From Daucus carota subsp. sativus (lineage: Eukaryota; Streptophyta; Magnoliopsida; Apiales; Apiaceae), in the NCBI RefSeq assembly GCF_001625215.2, contig NC_030381.2:39492689-39556688 (forward strand): a stretch of DNA of 64,000 nucleotides. Reading direction: 5' to 3'. Under the pieces are notes generated by a model. It was not told the DNA's origin, did no database searches, and saw only the letters and a program-made list of their open reading frames with translations. This document shows, piece after piece, positions 14,275 through 27,000 of the stretch. How positions within the stretch are numbered: the stretch's first letter is position 1; each line of letters begins with the position of its first letter. The position numbers and the translations under genes were made by a program.

Positions 14275-17216
14275 ATGGCAGGAAAGGACGAAAAGAGTGT
14301 GGCTGAGGAATATGTGTATAGAATCAGCACTGCTGCGGAGTGGGAGGCTCTTCAATCTAGTGGTAGTATCTTTGGTGGTGAGCTTGATAAGTCCACTGGG
14401 TGTATTCATCTCAGCAATCTCAATCAGGTCACATTCATATAAGATTTGTATTGTTAGTTTCTTGATTTTTTGTGATAGCCGATTTGTTTTTTAGTTCTTG
14501 ATTGGCTTGTATTTATCAAGATTGATAAATTAAGTGAAGGGTTTGTTGAATCTTTATTAGGTAGTGTTTTGATATGAGAATTGGAGAAATGGGTCGAAAT
14601 GATTTGATTTAAAGGATCATTTGCACTGTAATTGACTTACATACAAGCTCCATCAAGTGATATAGTAGTTATTATTGCGTAAGAGTAAAGTGAAAAGTGG
14701 TGGCTGAATTTTACTTGTTGCGACATTTTGTGGGTGGATTTATAGAATCGCAATATGGAGGCCATATATTTGGTTGCTAATCGATAAAAAATGGTGGATA
14801 GACTTTGCTTTTATGTTAGAAAAGTGGTCTTTAGCCATTTTTTATAAGAACAAAAACAAAATTGGCCACCAGAATACAAATTCGGAAATTCAGCCACTAA
14901 ATTGCTGTATGAGCTAAATTTTAGCCACCACTCTACAATTTACTCCATTTGATGAACTTGCTGCTAGGTTTCTCTATTTTCATATGGTTAACTTGAATGA
15001 AGTGCCTTTCAAGCTTCTTAGTTGATGAAGTTGCATTAATTTGATTCTTGATCTAGTCTTACTGGGATCTAAGTAACTTTATAGTATGATAACATGATTA
15101 TGATAGCATTTCGAATGGGTTCCTATATCTGGGTTCTTATTCTCAAATCAGTTTAAAGCAGTCTTGCATTCCCATAATGTTTAACTTTTGAGGGGTCGCA
15201 GGTGCAAATCAAGGGAAACGTTATCTTCTTTAGGTGTTTTTATCTTCATTTAGGGTAAAAATAATGCATCTTTCGGAAGTTTGAAGAGAATGTTGTAAAC
15301 CCTTAAATTTAAACAACCACTTTGCATATTAATTGTCTCACATACAATCTCCAGCTACAAATGGAAAATCTATAGCGTTTTTGCACTTAAATTAATAAAC
15401 CTGCTAATTTTCCAACCGGTACCTTGAAACAAATGGTCCTGACTCTTGAGGCTTCTTACTTGATGATGTTGCGTCAGACCAATATTTTCTTTTGTCTTGT
15501 AAAAGTTTAATATAATATCACTTTGATTCCATGATTATTAGGGCATTTACAGGGAGTGCTATATCTGTTTTCAAGACCAGGAGTTTCACCTAATTAGTCT
15601 TGTATTCGGAAACTGTTAATATTTGAGGTGTAACAGGTGCAACCAACTTTGAAGAACTTTTTCCCAAAGTCCAAGACGGATCTTTATTTGCTCCAAATCG
15701 ATGCTAAAAAGGTATCTTTATCAACTATCTATTTTTAACTCCCTCGCCTTCCCTAAATTGAGGCGGAAGAATGTCAGCACTTCAATACTAAATTTCAATT
15801 AAAACTTCAGCACAAAGGAAAATTGCAGACATTTTCTAAGAGTGATATTTGTATCTTAAATAACAAACTGCGAACTAAAATCTTAAGGCTTCTGTGTAAC
15901 AAATAACATGCAACACAAAAGTAGACTGTAGAGTTAGTTAAAATACAGCAGTGGGGACTATCCCAATTTCTAAACCAAATCAGAGTACTGTGGATGCAGT
16001 TCATACCTTTAACATTATAAATGTTCAAATTGACTCAATATTCGAAGGTATAGTCTCTTTACCAAGACACCCATGTATGTCTTGCAAGTTTGAACAATTA
16101 TAACAAACTGGAGTGCTTAATAATTCAGACATTTAGTACTCTCCCTGTCTTAAGTAGAAATTTGGTTACCTATCAACTTTGCTTCGGAGCACGAACTTTT
16201 ATTAATTTTATTATGTTAAGAACTTAGTTTCTAAAATGGAATGAGGTTCCTAATGTGCGCCTGCCATAATTGGCTATATACTATCAGTTTACTTCTGCTA
16301 CAGTCTGCATTCTAAATTAGGGCAGGTTATGTTTTTAAAACAAGCAATTGAAATGTATCTCCAATTTTCTATTTCTGAACACGGGGAGTGTGAGAGGTAG
16401 CTACCATTTCTTATATACACAGGGACCTTTCCCTCTAATTATGATTATAGTTACTCCAAAAACTATCTTAAATTTTATATTATGAACACTTTAATATTAA
16501 ATCCAGCAATTGATTAACAAGAGTTCACCAGTATTTGTCTTTGCCTAACATTTAAATTCCACCGTGGATATTCATTTTTTAATTTGTTTCATAAATAATT
16601 TGTTTGTAGAGTAATGTTCATAAAGAATATTAGTTAAGCCAGCTATGGCTTATCAGGGATTAACAGTTATAACAAAGAAAGTAAGCCTGTGTGTATAGAT
16701 ACAACTAATTCATGGAGAAAGATGGTAATGGGTATGGAAGTGTCTCCGGCACATAGGAGTACTGTATGATGCTTAAACATTTTTAAAGCAAATGAAAATA
16801 TAAGAAATCTGCAACATTGACCAGCATATAAGTTAAATACTAATGAAGTTGACAAGCATCGGTACCTTAAACATAATTTGCTACTTGTATTTTAGCTTAG
16901 ACCATACTTAAAATAAATGGGCGGGAGGGTCTACTATAGAGGAATAGGGTCTGTTGTTCAATGTTCATTTCATTTTCTAATGCCAATGGTGTATATATGT
17001 GTATATTTAAGGAGGTAAAACCATTTATAGCACACTGTCTTGATGGATTTGCAGCTTGGGGATGGATTGATTTACGAAGATGTGGATGGCTCCAACGTCT
17101 TTCCCCATTTCTATGGTCCCGATAGAAGTTTCAGTCCACTCCCTTTAGACGCAGTTAAGAAGGCAGAGAAGCTAGTTCCGTCAGATTCCGGATATGTTTG
17201 TAGCTTGCTAAATTAG
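14275..17216 (+). CDS. DUF952 family protein
   Basis: Three exons, 14275-14427, 15637-15711 and 17055-17216, all in phase 0, give 129 residues. The protein shows the DUF952 pattern from end to end: YVYRISTAAEWEALQSSGSI near residues 13-32, GCIHLSNLNQ at 42-51, a segment with DLYLLQIDAKK (about 66-76), then FPHFYGP and PLPLDAV (about 92-108). DUF952 is a small domain widespread in bacteria and plants. Its biochemical role is not established, although plant members are sometimes labelled glutathione S-transferase-like. There is no signal or transit peptide in view, so the product is probably cytosolic. The gene is complete. Intron 1 contains what looks like a decayed copy of the region around exon 2 (see findings). 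Function is left open. Confidence 0.88.
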
Positions 17217-20200
17217 TCAGCATCTCTCTTGTAACCTTGAAAGTAAACTGGTGTGCTTTTGTTAATTGTGTGTGGCAGTACAATATGAAAGATATGTGTA
17301 TCAAATGTCTTATACCTTAAGTTGTTTGGTATGTGTTTGGAAATTTATATAACTTCACATATTGTTAATAATCATAATATATGTGGTTAGATGAAGATGA
17401 TATATGCCGGATGTTTTTAGTTTCTTTTCTGAGATAATTTTTTTTATGGTATCTCAAGGTTATGGGTTCCCATATGCTCCAAAAAGTTGGTAGTTTATTG
17501 TTGAAGCTTAATGGAAATAATTTCTTGTTTCATAATTAATTTGCCCTTTTAGGAGTAAAATGCCCCCGGCTTGGATCTGGGAATAATGGTTCTCTTACTC
17601 TCATGTTTGGCATTTCTGAAGATTATATACAATATACTTATGTTTTCTGATGATATGCTTGCTGAAATGCATACATGTGCAGGCTGATAGTGTTATTCTT
17701 TTTTATGTTATTGTTATTGGGCTGAGGGCACAAATTGTTATGATAGATGAATTTATACTTGTTATAAATGAATTCATATATCATTGTTGGCTGAATAATG
17801 ACACTTGTGAATTTGCATTTTGTGTTGCCAAATAGTTTATTCAACAAACAATGGTTTTTCCTGGTGATAGCATGTTTGTCATAGGGCCATAGCTTCTGTT
17901 ATGACTTATGAATAAGTCTCGACTGGACTAGTGGTAATGTGGTATGTATTGCAGGCCCAACGGGGTGATCGGTTACTTTTTTAATTTTATTTTTGCTAAG
18001 ACGAATGGTTTTATACTTCCAGCTATATGTTTGTTGTTTTTCCGTAATTTATTATATTTTTTTTCCAATAATTTATTAGTTAAAGCCGGGGTTTGATGTT
18101 CTTTGGCAGAGGACAAGGGCTTTTTAACGGGGAACCGGGAACATTTATATAATCCAAAATTTTAATCAAATAATTATAAATTTATCATTAATTTGTACTA
18201 TGTATTTCGATCATTTTTTTAAGCACATATTTAAGAAAGAGCTTTTTTCTTTTAAAATTAACTTATGTACTTAACATTTTCTTATGATAGTTATGGTAAT
18301 TGAAATAAATTTTAATGCATAGGAACATACGATTACAATAATCACTATACACGAAAAAACCTTGAATGCACAACAAGGTGTTATAATTCATAACTTTCCA
18401 GGCTAATATCCTTTATATTCAAAGACCACAAGAGGTGGCGTGAATCCATGGTTTGTGATGAACAAAAAAAAATTTAGTAACTAATTAAATACTTTGTCAT
18501 GTCTTATTGTAAATTAGATAATATTATGCTCATTTGCGCAAATTCTTACTGGAGCTTTAACTCCGATCATTGCAAAATTATTTAAATAATACTGATTAAA
18601 GCTCAATCACTTTGAATTCTAGCTTCGAGTCGTTTGTGCTAGCTATATACAAAAACTTTATTGAGGCCAACCACTTACGGTCAATGGCTGAGATTAGGAG
18701 ATGATCCCTTTATTAACATGCGGCGTTTTGTCAATTTCTGACCTCTAGTTCCCTTAATAATTTTGTTCTTTTATAAAGTTTTTGGTAGACAGTATCATGT
18801 TGAATGCAACTTCACCTTAATCACCACCGAAACTTATATTAACATATTTTTGTTGAATTATAAGTAACGTAATGATTTCTTCAATGCTTTGCATGTGAAC
18901 TTTTCTAAAGACCCAAGTCTTAAGCAACAGTATTATATATATTAGAACATTAATATTTATATAGAAATGTATAATAATACAATTCTTAAAATCTTTGTCT
19001 GAAAATAAATAATTAAAATAATATATGTGGACTAGAAACAACCTAAACGATTCTCAATTATACGAGGGTTCGGTTGTAAATGATTATAATTAAAGCAGCA
19101 AAGACATTACATATAATATGATCGTACGTATGGAGGTCCATGCATGATTAATCTGCCAAATGAACTTGTGAACAACCAATAAAAACAAGAATTACTAGAA
19201 ACTAAAAAGAAAAGCAGAATGACTGATGAGCGAACCAATACTCATTTGATTAATTAAGGTTAGACAAAGCGAATCTCTTAATGATTCAAAGTAAAGTGCT
19301 TATTAAGAAAAGTATTATTAAAAAATATGTTTGTATATTCAAACACTTTTTGACAACTTTTATTTCTCTCAAGAGAACACTTGGATAACTTTCGGGCAGC
19401 CTGCAAGTATAAAAAGAAAAACTACAGGGCAGAAATTAATATAACAAAAATGAATAAACTGACATCTAAACGTTTAATTTCTTTCGCAAAAGATAGAAAA
19501 TATAACACCTTTACCGGTAGTTCCATTCCTTAAAAGTTTTTTCCATTTGAATTAGTGATCATTCAGAAATGGCCGGTACATAAAATCTAGACATTCATTT
19601 GCATAATGAATGTCCTTAATCCAAGCCCATCTCAACTCTTTCTGTCAATCTCCAAAGCTTCACCAAATAAATTCTGCCATGAAAACAGGAAAGTCAGCTA
19701 GATATGGGTCATGCAGTACAGCTCACGCATGTAATATTTAAATTTATTATCATGTGAATAGACGTGCCGAAATAAAATGTCTATAATTTTATTTAATTTT
19801 GTTAGTTGTTCTCTGTCGTTGTCAAAATTTTCACTGAAACAGAAAGACATTTAAATATTTGTAAGGAAAAGCCATTAACATAATTAACTATGCAAGTTTA
19901 TGTGATTTGTGCTACTTTATGTATTGAAAATGGATTCAAGTCACCGAAAGAAAAGGAAGACAAAACGAATGTGTAAAGCTCGGCTCCGAAGTCCGAATCA
20001 CATCTCATATTGTCGCTTCTGAATCACAATAGCAAATTAGCGGAAATTAATAATTTTGAAATAAAAGGCTATTTGGGCTTCTGTCTTATAAATTAGAATC
20101 ATAATCAATTTATTCATTTCTTTTGTGTAACGAATTTATAATTTGATATCTTACTTATAAGTTAGAAACTGGTTTTTTCTCAGCTGATTTCGTAAATTAT

Positions 20201-20386
20201 AGCATGTATGCATCATACATGTGATAGAAAATATAATATGAGATAGGAAATATAGATGGAAAAGAAAAAGTAATACACTAATGAGAGCAATCTCTCTTAA
20301 GTGGAAAAAAAGCAAGGAGCCAGGTCAAAAATAGAGCTCCAAAAAATCTTTAGAGGCTCTTTAAAAAGTTATGAAAAAATCATATA
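17217..20386. other. intergenic DNA between DUF952 gene and Mutator-type MITE
   Basis: The first few hundred bases should be the 3' UTR of the DUF952 gene. The rest is AT-rich with several small open frames lacking any recognisable protein pattern. No tRNA, repeat array or retroelement end was identified with confidence. Confidence 0.4.
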
Positions 20387-20395
20387 TTTTTTATA

Positions 20396-20798
20396 GAGTA
20401 AATGACAAAATGGTGGCCGTAGTTTTCCAAATTTTACAAGATGGTGGTTGAACTTTAAAAACTACATAATGGTGGCTGGAGTTTACTTCCGTCTTTTAAA
20501 AAGGTGGCCGCCGTGAACCTCCGTTAATTTTCATCCGTTAACTCCAAAAAATAAAAGAATAAACGACAAAGTGGTGGCTGTAGTTTTTCAAATTTTACAA
20601 AATGTTGGCTGGATTTCCACCATTTTGTCGTTTATTCTTTTATTTTTTGGAGTTAACGGAAGAAAATTAACGGAATTTCACGGCAGCCACTTTTTTAAAA
20701 GGCGGAAGTAAACTCCGGCCACCATTATGTAATTTTTAAAGTCCAGCCACCATCTTGTAAAATTCGAAAAACTACGGCCACCACTTTGTCATTTACTC
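20396..20798. mobile_element. fold-back Mutator-type MITE with exact 9-bp target duplication
   Basis: The left arm (about 20396-20580) and right arm (about 20610-20798) are inverted copies of each other, starting GAGTAAATGACAAA. Identical 9-bp flanks TTTTTTATA (20387-20395 and 20799-20807) mark the insertion, as for Mutator-like elements. The arms carry repeated GGTGGCYG motifs and nearly meet in the middle, so the whole 403 bases could fold into one hairpin. No coding capacity. Confidence 0.85.
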
Positions 20799-20807
20799 TT
20801 TTTTATA

Positions 20808-23520
20808 TTATATCTAGTAGTTAATTAGAATGCTCTTCGAGATGCTCTGAGTCGTTTGCTGATTCCCAAATTGCACAATATATCAAAAAAAATCGAAAAG
20901 AAAATTAATAGACTAATTTACGTTTGATTTAATTTAAAAAAAAATTATTTATTAATTATAAATAAAAGATGTTTATTGTAAAGAAGACTTAGGGACCGGT
21001 TATCTTATAAGATGATTCTGTATATTTTTGTGAAACAAAATCTCAAAAATAAAAAAAATAATATTTTCATCTACTGACATATAATTAAAAATTAACTTAT
21101 AAATTTTGACACAAATAATATAAATAAATTATTTTTGATTATAAATCCGGTTTTCAGTCAAACTGCCCTAAAGAGAAGTTGATACTGAGTATATACCATG
21201 CCGCGACCTTTACTAGGTATAGCCATTGATGCTCTGTAGTTGTCTTCTTGTCCATGATACTGCTGCATACGTAAGGATTAGTTTATGGCATATTAAATAC
21301 TGCTCAAGTCAACTAAATACAGTGAACGTGGGACGATACTTGCTCTCCCTTTTTATATTATTGTATGCATCTTTCGTATACATATTTTATTGTATTGTAC
21401 TCCTGGGGTCACTTGTTTAGCATATCTAAGCTTTGTTTGGGTGGAATTAAAGCATGTCTCAGTTTTGTGCAGTTGATTTAAAGAAATTTCTCAGAAGATG
21501 CTTGAATTGAACCAATACCATTTACACGAACCGAAACGATCTTAAAAAACTGAGTTATGCATGTTGAAAATCTACCCGCGCATGACAATTTTATAAAAGT
21601 GCGTATTCCACAAAATAAAACTTTTAACAATAATTATTATTTATATTCTCTGTTATTATTATAATATTAAATTTAATATTTATTAGAAAAATGATAATAT
21701 TCAAGATGTTTAGACGATGAGTAGGATTTTGACGGAGTAGAGTCTCCTAATATAACTTCATATTTATAATTTAGAACATCATGTAACTAAATTGTTGGTG
21801 ATGATGCTCTTATTCCAATTTTTTTTTGAAAATTAGAATCTAAATTAATTATGTTTATGTCACATCGAAATATGATATATATGCAATACAAATTGACTGT
21901 TGAGAGGAAAAGAGGAATATAATAAATTTGGATATAAAATCAACTAACAAAATGAAAAAAATCAAATTAGAAACATAAAATATCATGTATTTCATGATAT
22001 ATTTTCAAAATTTATAATAAAAAGTTATATCTATTTTGTAATATATATTGTAATTGTGTGTAATGTCTATCCTGTCATTAGATTATTTAAGTTAGTTTCT
22101 AATTTAGATTTGCTTTCAATGATAAGGTTGATGTGAATATTAAGAGAAAAGCATGATAAATAAGAAATATATGGTGTGGGAAATAATAGAAAACTGAGAC
22201 ATTTTTTTTAAATATAATTTTTTTATAAGATTTCAGTATATTTTTTTTTAAATTTGTGGTTGATTTTGGTTGATCAGTTATAAATATGGTTGTAGTATGG
22301 TTCATCAGTTGCAAGAGTTGTAAACCGTATTTTTGATAATACTTTTTATAGGTTCATACTTTGAAAATTAATTTTTGTATTTTTTAAAAAAAGACCCACA
22401 TGTAAATTATAATTAAATAAAATATGACACACAATATTTCTATATTCAGTTTTTCTCCCTTTATGATTTCCCATCGAGAAATTCAACCATAATATTGTTA
22501 CTCGCTGAAGCCAACGTCTGAATTTGTTTGGAGTCGAAGCTGAGCACTCAACAGTTCGACACCATGCATATACGAACAAAAGATTCTGTAGAGCTTGAAG
22601 ATACATCAGAAAATGTCAATAGAAACAACAATTATTATCTTTGACAATTGTAAAAAATTGTATTCAAATAATTCACTTTTAAATTGCTCTGTTGGACATG
22701 ATTCGGCAACCCAAACAAACTCATAACAATACCCAATAATTGAATAGATTAAAATACGTTTTCTTCTTTTTTTAAAAAATAATATATAAAAATATGTATA
22801 TAGTACAGAGAAACTAATAAAGAAAAAAGCCTGAGAAGTAAGAAAAGACTAAAAACAAATAGACGGGATCATAATTCATACAGTAGTTTTGTTAACTAAA
22901 TTAGCACATTTAGAAATTCAAAGCCTAGCTGTCTTGAACTGTCTTGTTATCTTCCCCGTAAGATCCTCGGTCTCCTCGTTTCCTTTTGATTTATTTTCAC
23001 TTAGAGACACATATATTAAAATTTTAAAATATATAATTTCATTATTTATTTTTTAGATTATTTCTATTTAAAAATTTAAAAATTATATTTTTATTTCGCA
23101 AGGAAATTTTAAAATGCGTGCCAAGAACTCTCCAGATGCGGGGGTGTTTGACCGAGCTTAAAAGCGACTTTTGGATTTATGAGTTAGAGCACCGTTTGTA
23201 TAAAAAATCTACTTATGAAAAAACTAAGATTACTTGTTTCATGACTTCTGATTTTTTCCTAAACAATTAAATTGCTTCTCACTTTTAATTCGTTTCATTT
23301 TAACCTCAGCCAAATGACTCCCATTACTGGACTATAGGATATGTATATTACAGTTTGCTTGCACTTTTAACTGATCATTCACAACTTCACAGAACCCGCA
23401 TTGTTTTCTACTCACTTCTGCGGTTATAGCCTTATAGCTAGACTAGTAAGGCCTTCTCTCTTGTCGGGTTCCATTCTCGTTCATCCTTCACTCAAAAATC
23501 TACAGTTCTCAACTCTTCTT
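20808..23520. other. intergenic DNA upstream of the boron transporter
   Basis: AT-rich. A possible further PIF-like element lies at about 20990-21176 (GGGACCGGTTATCTTATAAG... to ...CAGTCAAACTGCCC between TTA and TAA), but its ends match poorly. No gene is supported. Confidence 0.4.
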
Positions 23521-23524
23521 ACCG

Positions 23525-24052
23525 TCTATATATTTCCTTATTTCTTCTCTTCATTCTGCACACACACATTTTCTTGCAGTTGCATGTCAAAAGGTCTCAC
23601 AGAGCTTTCCTCATTGTAATCTTGATCATCTAATCACATTTACCATCTTCAAATCTTCTCCAGTACCTTACAAAGATCATTGCATTATGTAAACTTGTCT
23701 TAATCTAAACAATCCTGGACATCTATTATATGTTCAAGCTAGTTCATTTCAGTTTGGTTGTTCTTGATAGTATCTTTCTCTTCACTTCTTAGAGCTTGCC
23801 TGTTTGGTTCTTAATATAATCTAAGGAGATTTTATATAAATACACAAATCATGTAGTTGTTTTCTTTGTGCTTTGATCCTGCATTCCTGTATATTCTTGT
23901 ACAGCAGCTATCTATTTCTAAGCTGATTAGATTGGACCTTTCTTCCAAGGATTTAACCAGTGAAGGAGAAAGATGATATATAAGTAGCTAGGTTATATCA
24001 CATTCTTTTGCTATACATAGGCTTAGAACAGAGATTTTAGAGATATAGATAG
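23525..24052 (+). promoter_or_regulatory. probable boron transporter leader with several short upstream ORFs
   Basis: A TATATATTT box at 23527-23535 precedes a CT-rich and CA-rich stretch that looks like a plant transcription start region (about 23555). If transcription starts there, the leader of about 500 bases contains a small ORF at 23584-23619 (11 codons), an AUG-UAA minimal ORF at 23687-23692, a 20-codon ORF at 23730-23792, an AUG-UAG minimal ORF at 23851-23856 and a 4-codon ORF at 23973-23987. A second TATA-like sequence, TATATAAATA at 23833-23842, could give a shorter leader lacking the first four. A leader intron cannot be excluded. Confidence 0.4.
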
Positions 24053-27000
24053 ATGGAAGAGACATTTGTGCCGTTTCGCGGAATCAAGAATGACCTTCAA
24101 GGGAGATTGTTGTGTTACAAGCAGGATTGGACTAGTGGATTCAAGGCAGGTTTCAGGTAAATCTACCCCCTGAATCTCTCTTTTTTTTTTTTTATGCATT
24201 TACGATGTGATTTACAGATTTAGCTTAAAGATTTCAATAGTCTTGTGGAGTATAAGTTTAATTGAAAGATTGAGAATTGTTTGTTGTTTGACATGTTCTT
24301 GCTTGTTGATAGAATTTTGGCTCCCACCACATACATATTCTTCGCCTCAGCCATTCCGGTTATCTCATTCGGGGAGCAACTTGAAAGAAGCACAGGTATA
24401 CAAAAATTAATGCGATCAGTATAGATTTAATGCTATTTGTTGTGCAAATAGACATCTATCTGTCTTTATGTGTGTTATCTTTTTCATTTGTTTAGTAGCA
24501 TTTTACTAAAGGTTACACACTCCAATGCGCAAAAGGACTCAGTTATAGTATCGGAATTTGGGAGCATATATCAAGTCCTGAACATTTATGCGATCCATGA
24601 AAATGTTGGAACAACAGTTTTGAGTTTATTAGATTGGTAGATTTGAGATTTTGACTTGAGAAAGTAAAATAAAGAACATAGGGAGCAATTTAATAAACAT
24701 CGACAGGGACTGATTAGTTTGATACATTCAATATATTAATTGATGTTGCAGATGGAGCATTGACAGCAGTTCAGACTTTGTCATCTACTGCGATATGTGG
24801 AATTATACATTCAGTCGTCGGAGGTCACCCGTTGCTTATATTAGGTGTTGCAGAGCCAACTGTGATAATGTACACCTTCTTGTATGACTTTTCTAAACAG
24901 AGGCCAGAGTTGGGCCATAAGCTGTTTCTTGCATGGACTGGATGGTGAGTTTTAATATTTCAGCTTTCGCCTTCCTGACCATTATATCGCAATCTGACAT
25001 TCCAAATTATGTTGTCATATACTGATACTGATATTTGCTTGATTATCTAATTCTTCAGGGTATGCGTTTGGACAGCAGTCTTGCTGTTCTTCTTAGCTAT
25101 CTTGGGAGCTTGTTCCATCATTAACAGGTTTACGCGTGTTGCTGGTGAATTATTTGGCTTGCTCATTGCAATGCTTTTCATGCAACAAGCTGTCAAAGTA
25201 AGTACATTTGCAATTTATTTCCATGTTCCTTACTTTTCTGGACCTTCACACCTTTATAATTTTTGTTTTCTCTCTAGGGAGTGATAGATGAGTTTCGTAT
25301 TCCAAAGCGAGAGGATCCTACCTTGACTGAGTTTACCCCTTCGTGGAGGTTTTCAAATGGAATGTTTGCTCTGGTTCTGTCTTTTGGCCTTTTGCTCACT
25401 GCATTACGCAGTAGAAAAGCAAGGTCATGGCGTTATGGATCTGGTAAGCAACCGTGGAAGAGTTAATAAATGATTACCTCTTGCTCATCGATTGTTACAT
25501 TATGAATCCCATAGCCTTTTGTTTGATTCTATATAGATCACTTTTCAACCATCATTTTTGGGTTTAATACAGGTTGGATCAGAAGTCTTATTGCAGACTA
25601 TGGTGTGCCACTCATGGTTTTAGTTTGGACAGCTATTTCCTATATACCCAGTGGAAGTGTTCCAAAAGGGATCCCACGACGGCTTTTTAGCCCAAATCCG
25701 TGGTCCCCTGGTGCATATGACAACTGGACTGTGATCAAGGTAAGGTTATATCCTTACAGCTTAATATTGAGATTAATTCTCTTGTTACTAACGCAGCTGC
25801 AACTTAATATTAAATATTAAAATGCAACCTTTTTAAACTTGATTTAAATTTCAGGATATGCTAAATGTGCCCATTCTTTATATAATTGGAGCTTTTGTTC
25901 CTGCAACAATGATAGCAGTGCTTTACTATTTCGACCATAGTGTAGCATCTCAACTTGCTCAGCAGAAAGAATTTAATTTGAGGAAACCATCTGCTTATCA
26001 TTACGACTTGCTTCTTTTGGGGTTCTTGGTAACTCATTCTTTTCACTATTATTTTTCCTCTGAGGGTCTGTGGTCCATCTTTAATCTATCATGCGATTCT
26101 ATGCTAAAATTTCTCGATCTTTTTGGCAGACCCTGATGTGTGGTTTACTTGGAATCCCTCCTGCAAATGGTGTGATTCCCCAGTCCCCAATGCATACTAA
26201 GAGTCTGGCAACTCTCAAGCATCAGGTAATTTACCTTGTTATCACGTACTCCCTTCAAAACAAATTGTGAGCCTAATCTTTCCTTTATGTAAAGTGCTAG
26301 ATCATAATTTATATTTTCTAATATATCACAGCACACATCAACAATAATGAACAATGTGCTGTCAATTGACATACTGAAGTAGTGAAGTCAAATGCTCTCT
26401 GTTTCTTTTTTGTTATTCGAAGTCAAATGCTCTTTTACTGGAATGGAGGGATTAATACTTTTTTCTTGAGTTGTCATGGATCTTTAGAACCTTAATTTAA
26501 ACACCAACAGGAATATTATCGAAGGTGATAATTTCTTTAATAGTTTTTGCAAGAATGTTCCACTCATGCCCATAAATTCCGTTATGCAGCTGCTCCGAAA
26601 CCGACTTGTTTCTACTGCACGTCAAAGCATGAAGAAGAATTCTAGCTTAGGACAACTGTATGGCAACATGCAGGAAGCTTATCATCAGATGCAGACCCCT
26701 TTGATATACCAACAATCGTCAGATATGGTAGGCTACAGCATTGTTATGTTTGATCTAAATAAATTTTGTTTTCCCTGGCTTTCCCTACACACCAGAAGAA
26801 ACTCATAAAAACCATCTCCCTTGTGATACATGGGGAGAAAGCAATTCTATCAAAAAATTGAATAAGTCCCAACAGGCTTGCTTTGTGGTTGTAACTTGTA
26901 AGCGTTGTTTTTAAACACAGTGATTCGTAAACAAATTCTTAAAAAATATTTCCAGAAAAGATGGACTCCCGATTCGACTAACAGTAAACTATTATGCACA

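Noticed and set aside
22346-22606. 86-codon minus-strand frame
   Set aside because: No family pattern, no promoter or splice context, surrounded by AT-rich repeats.
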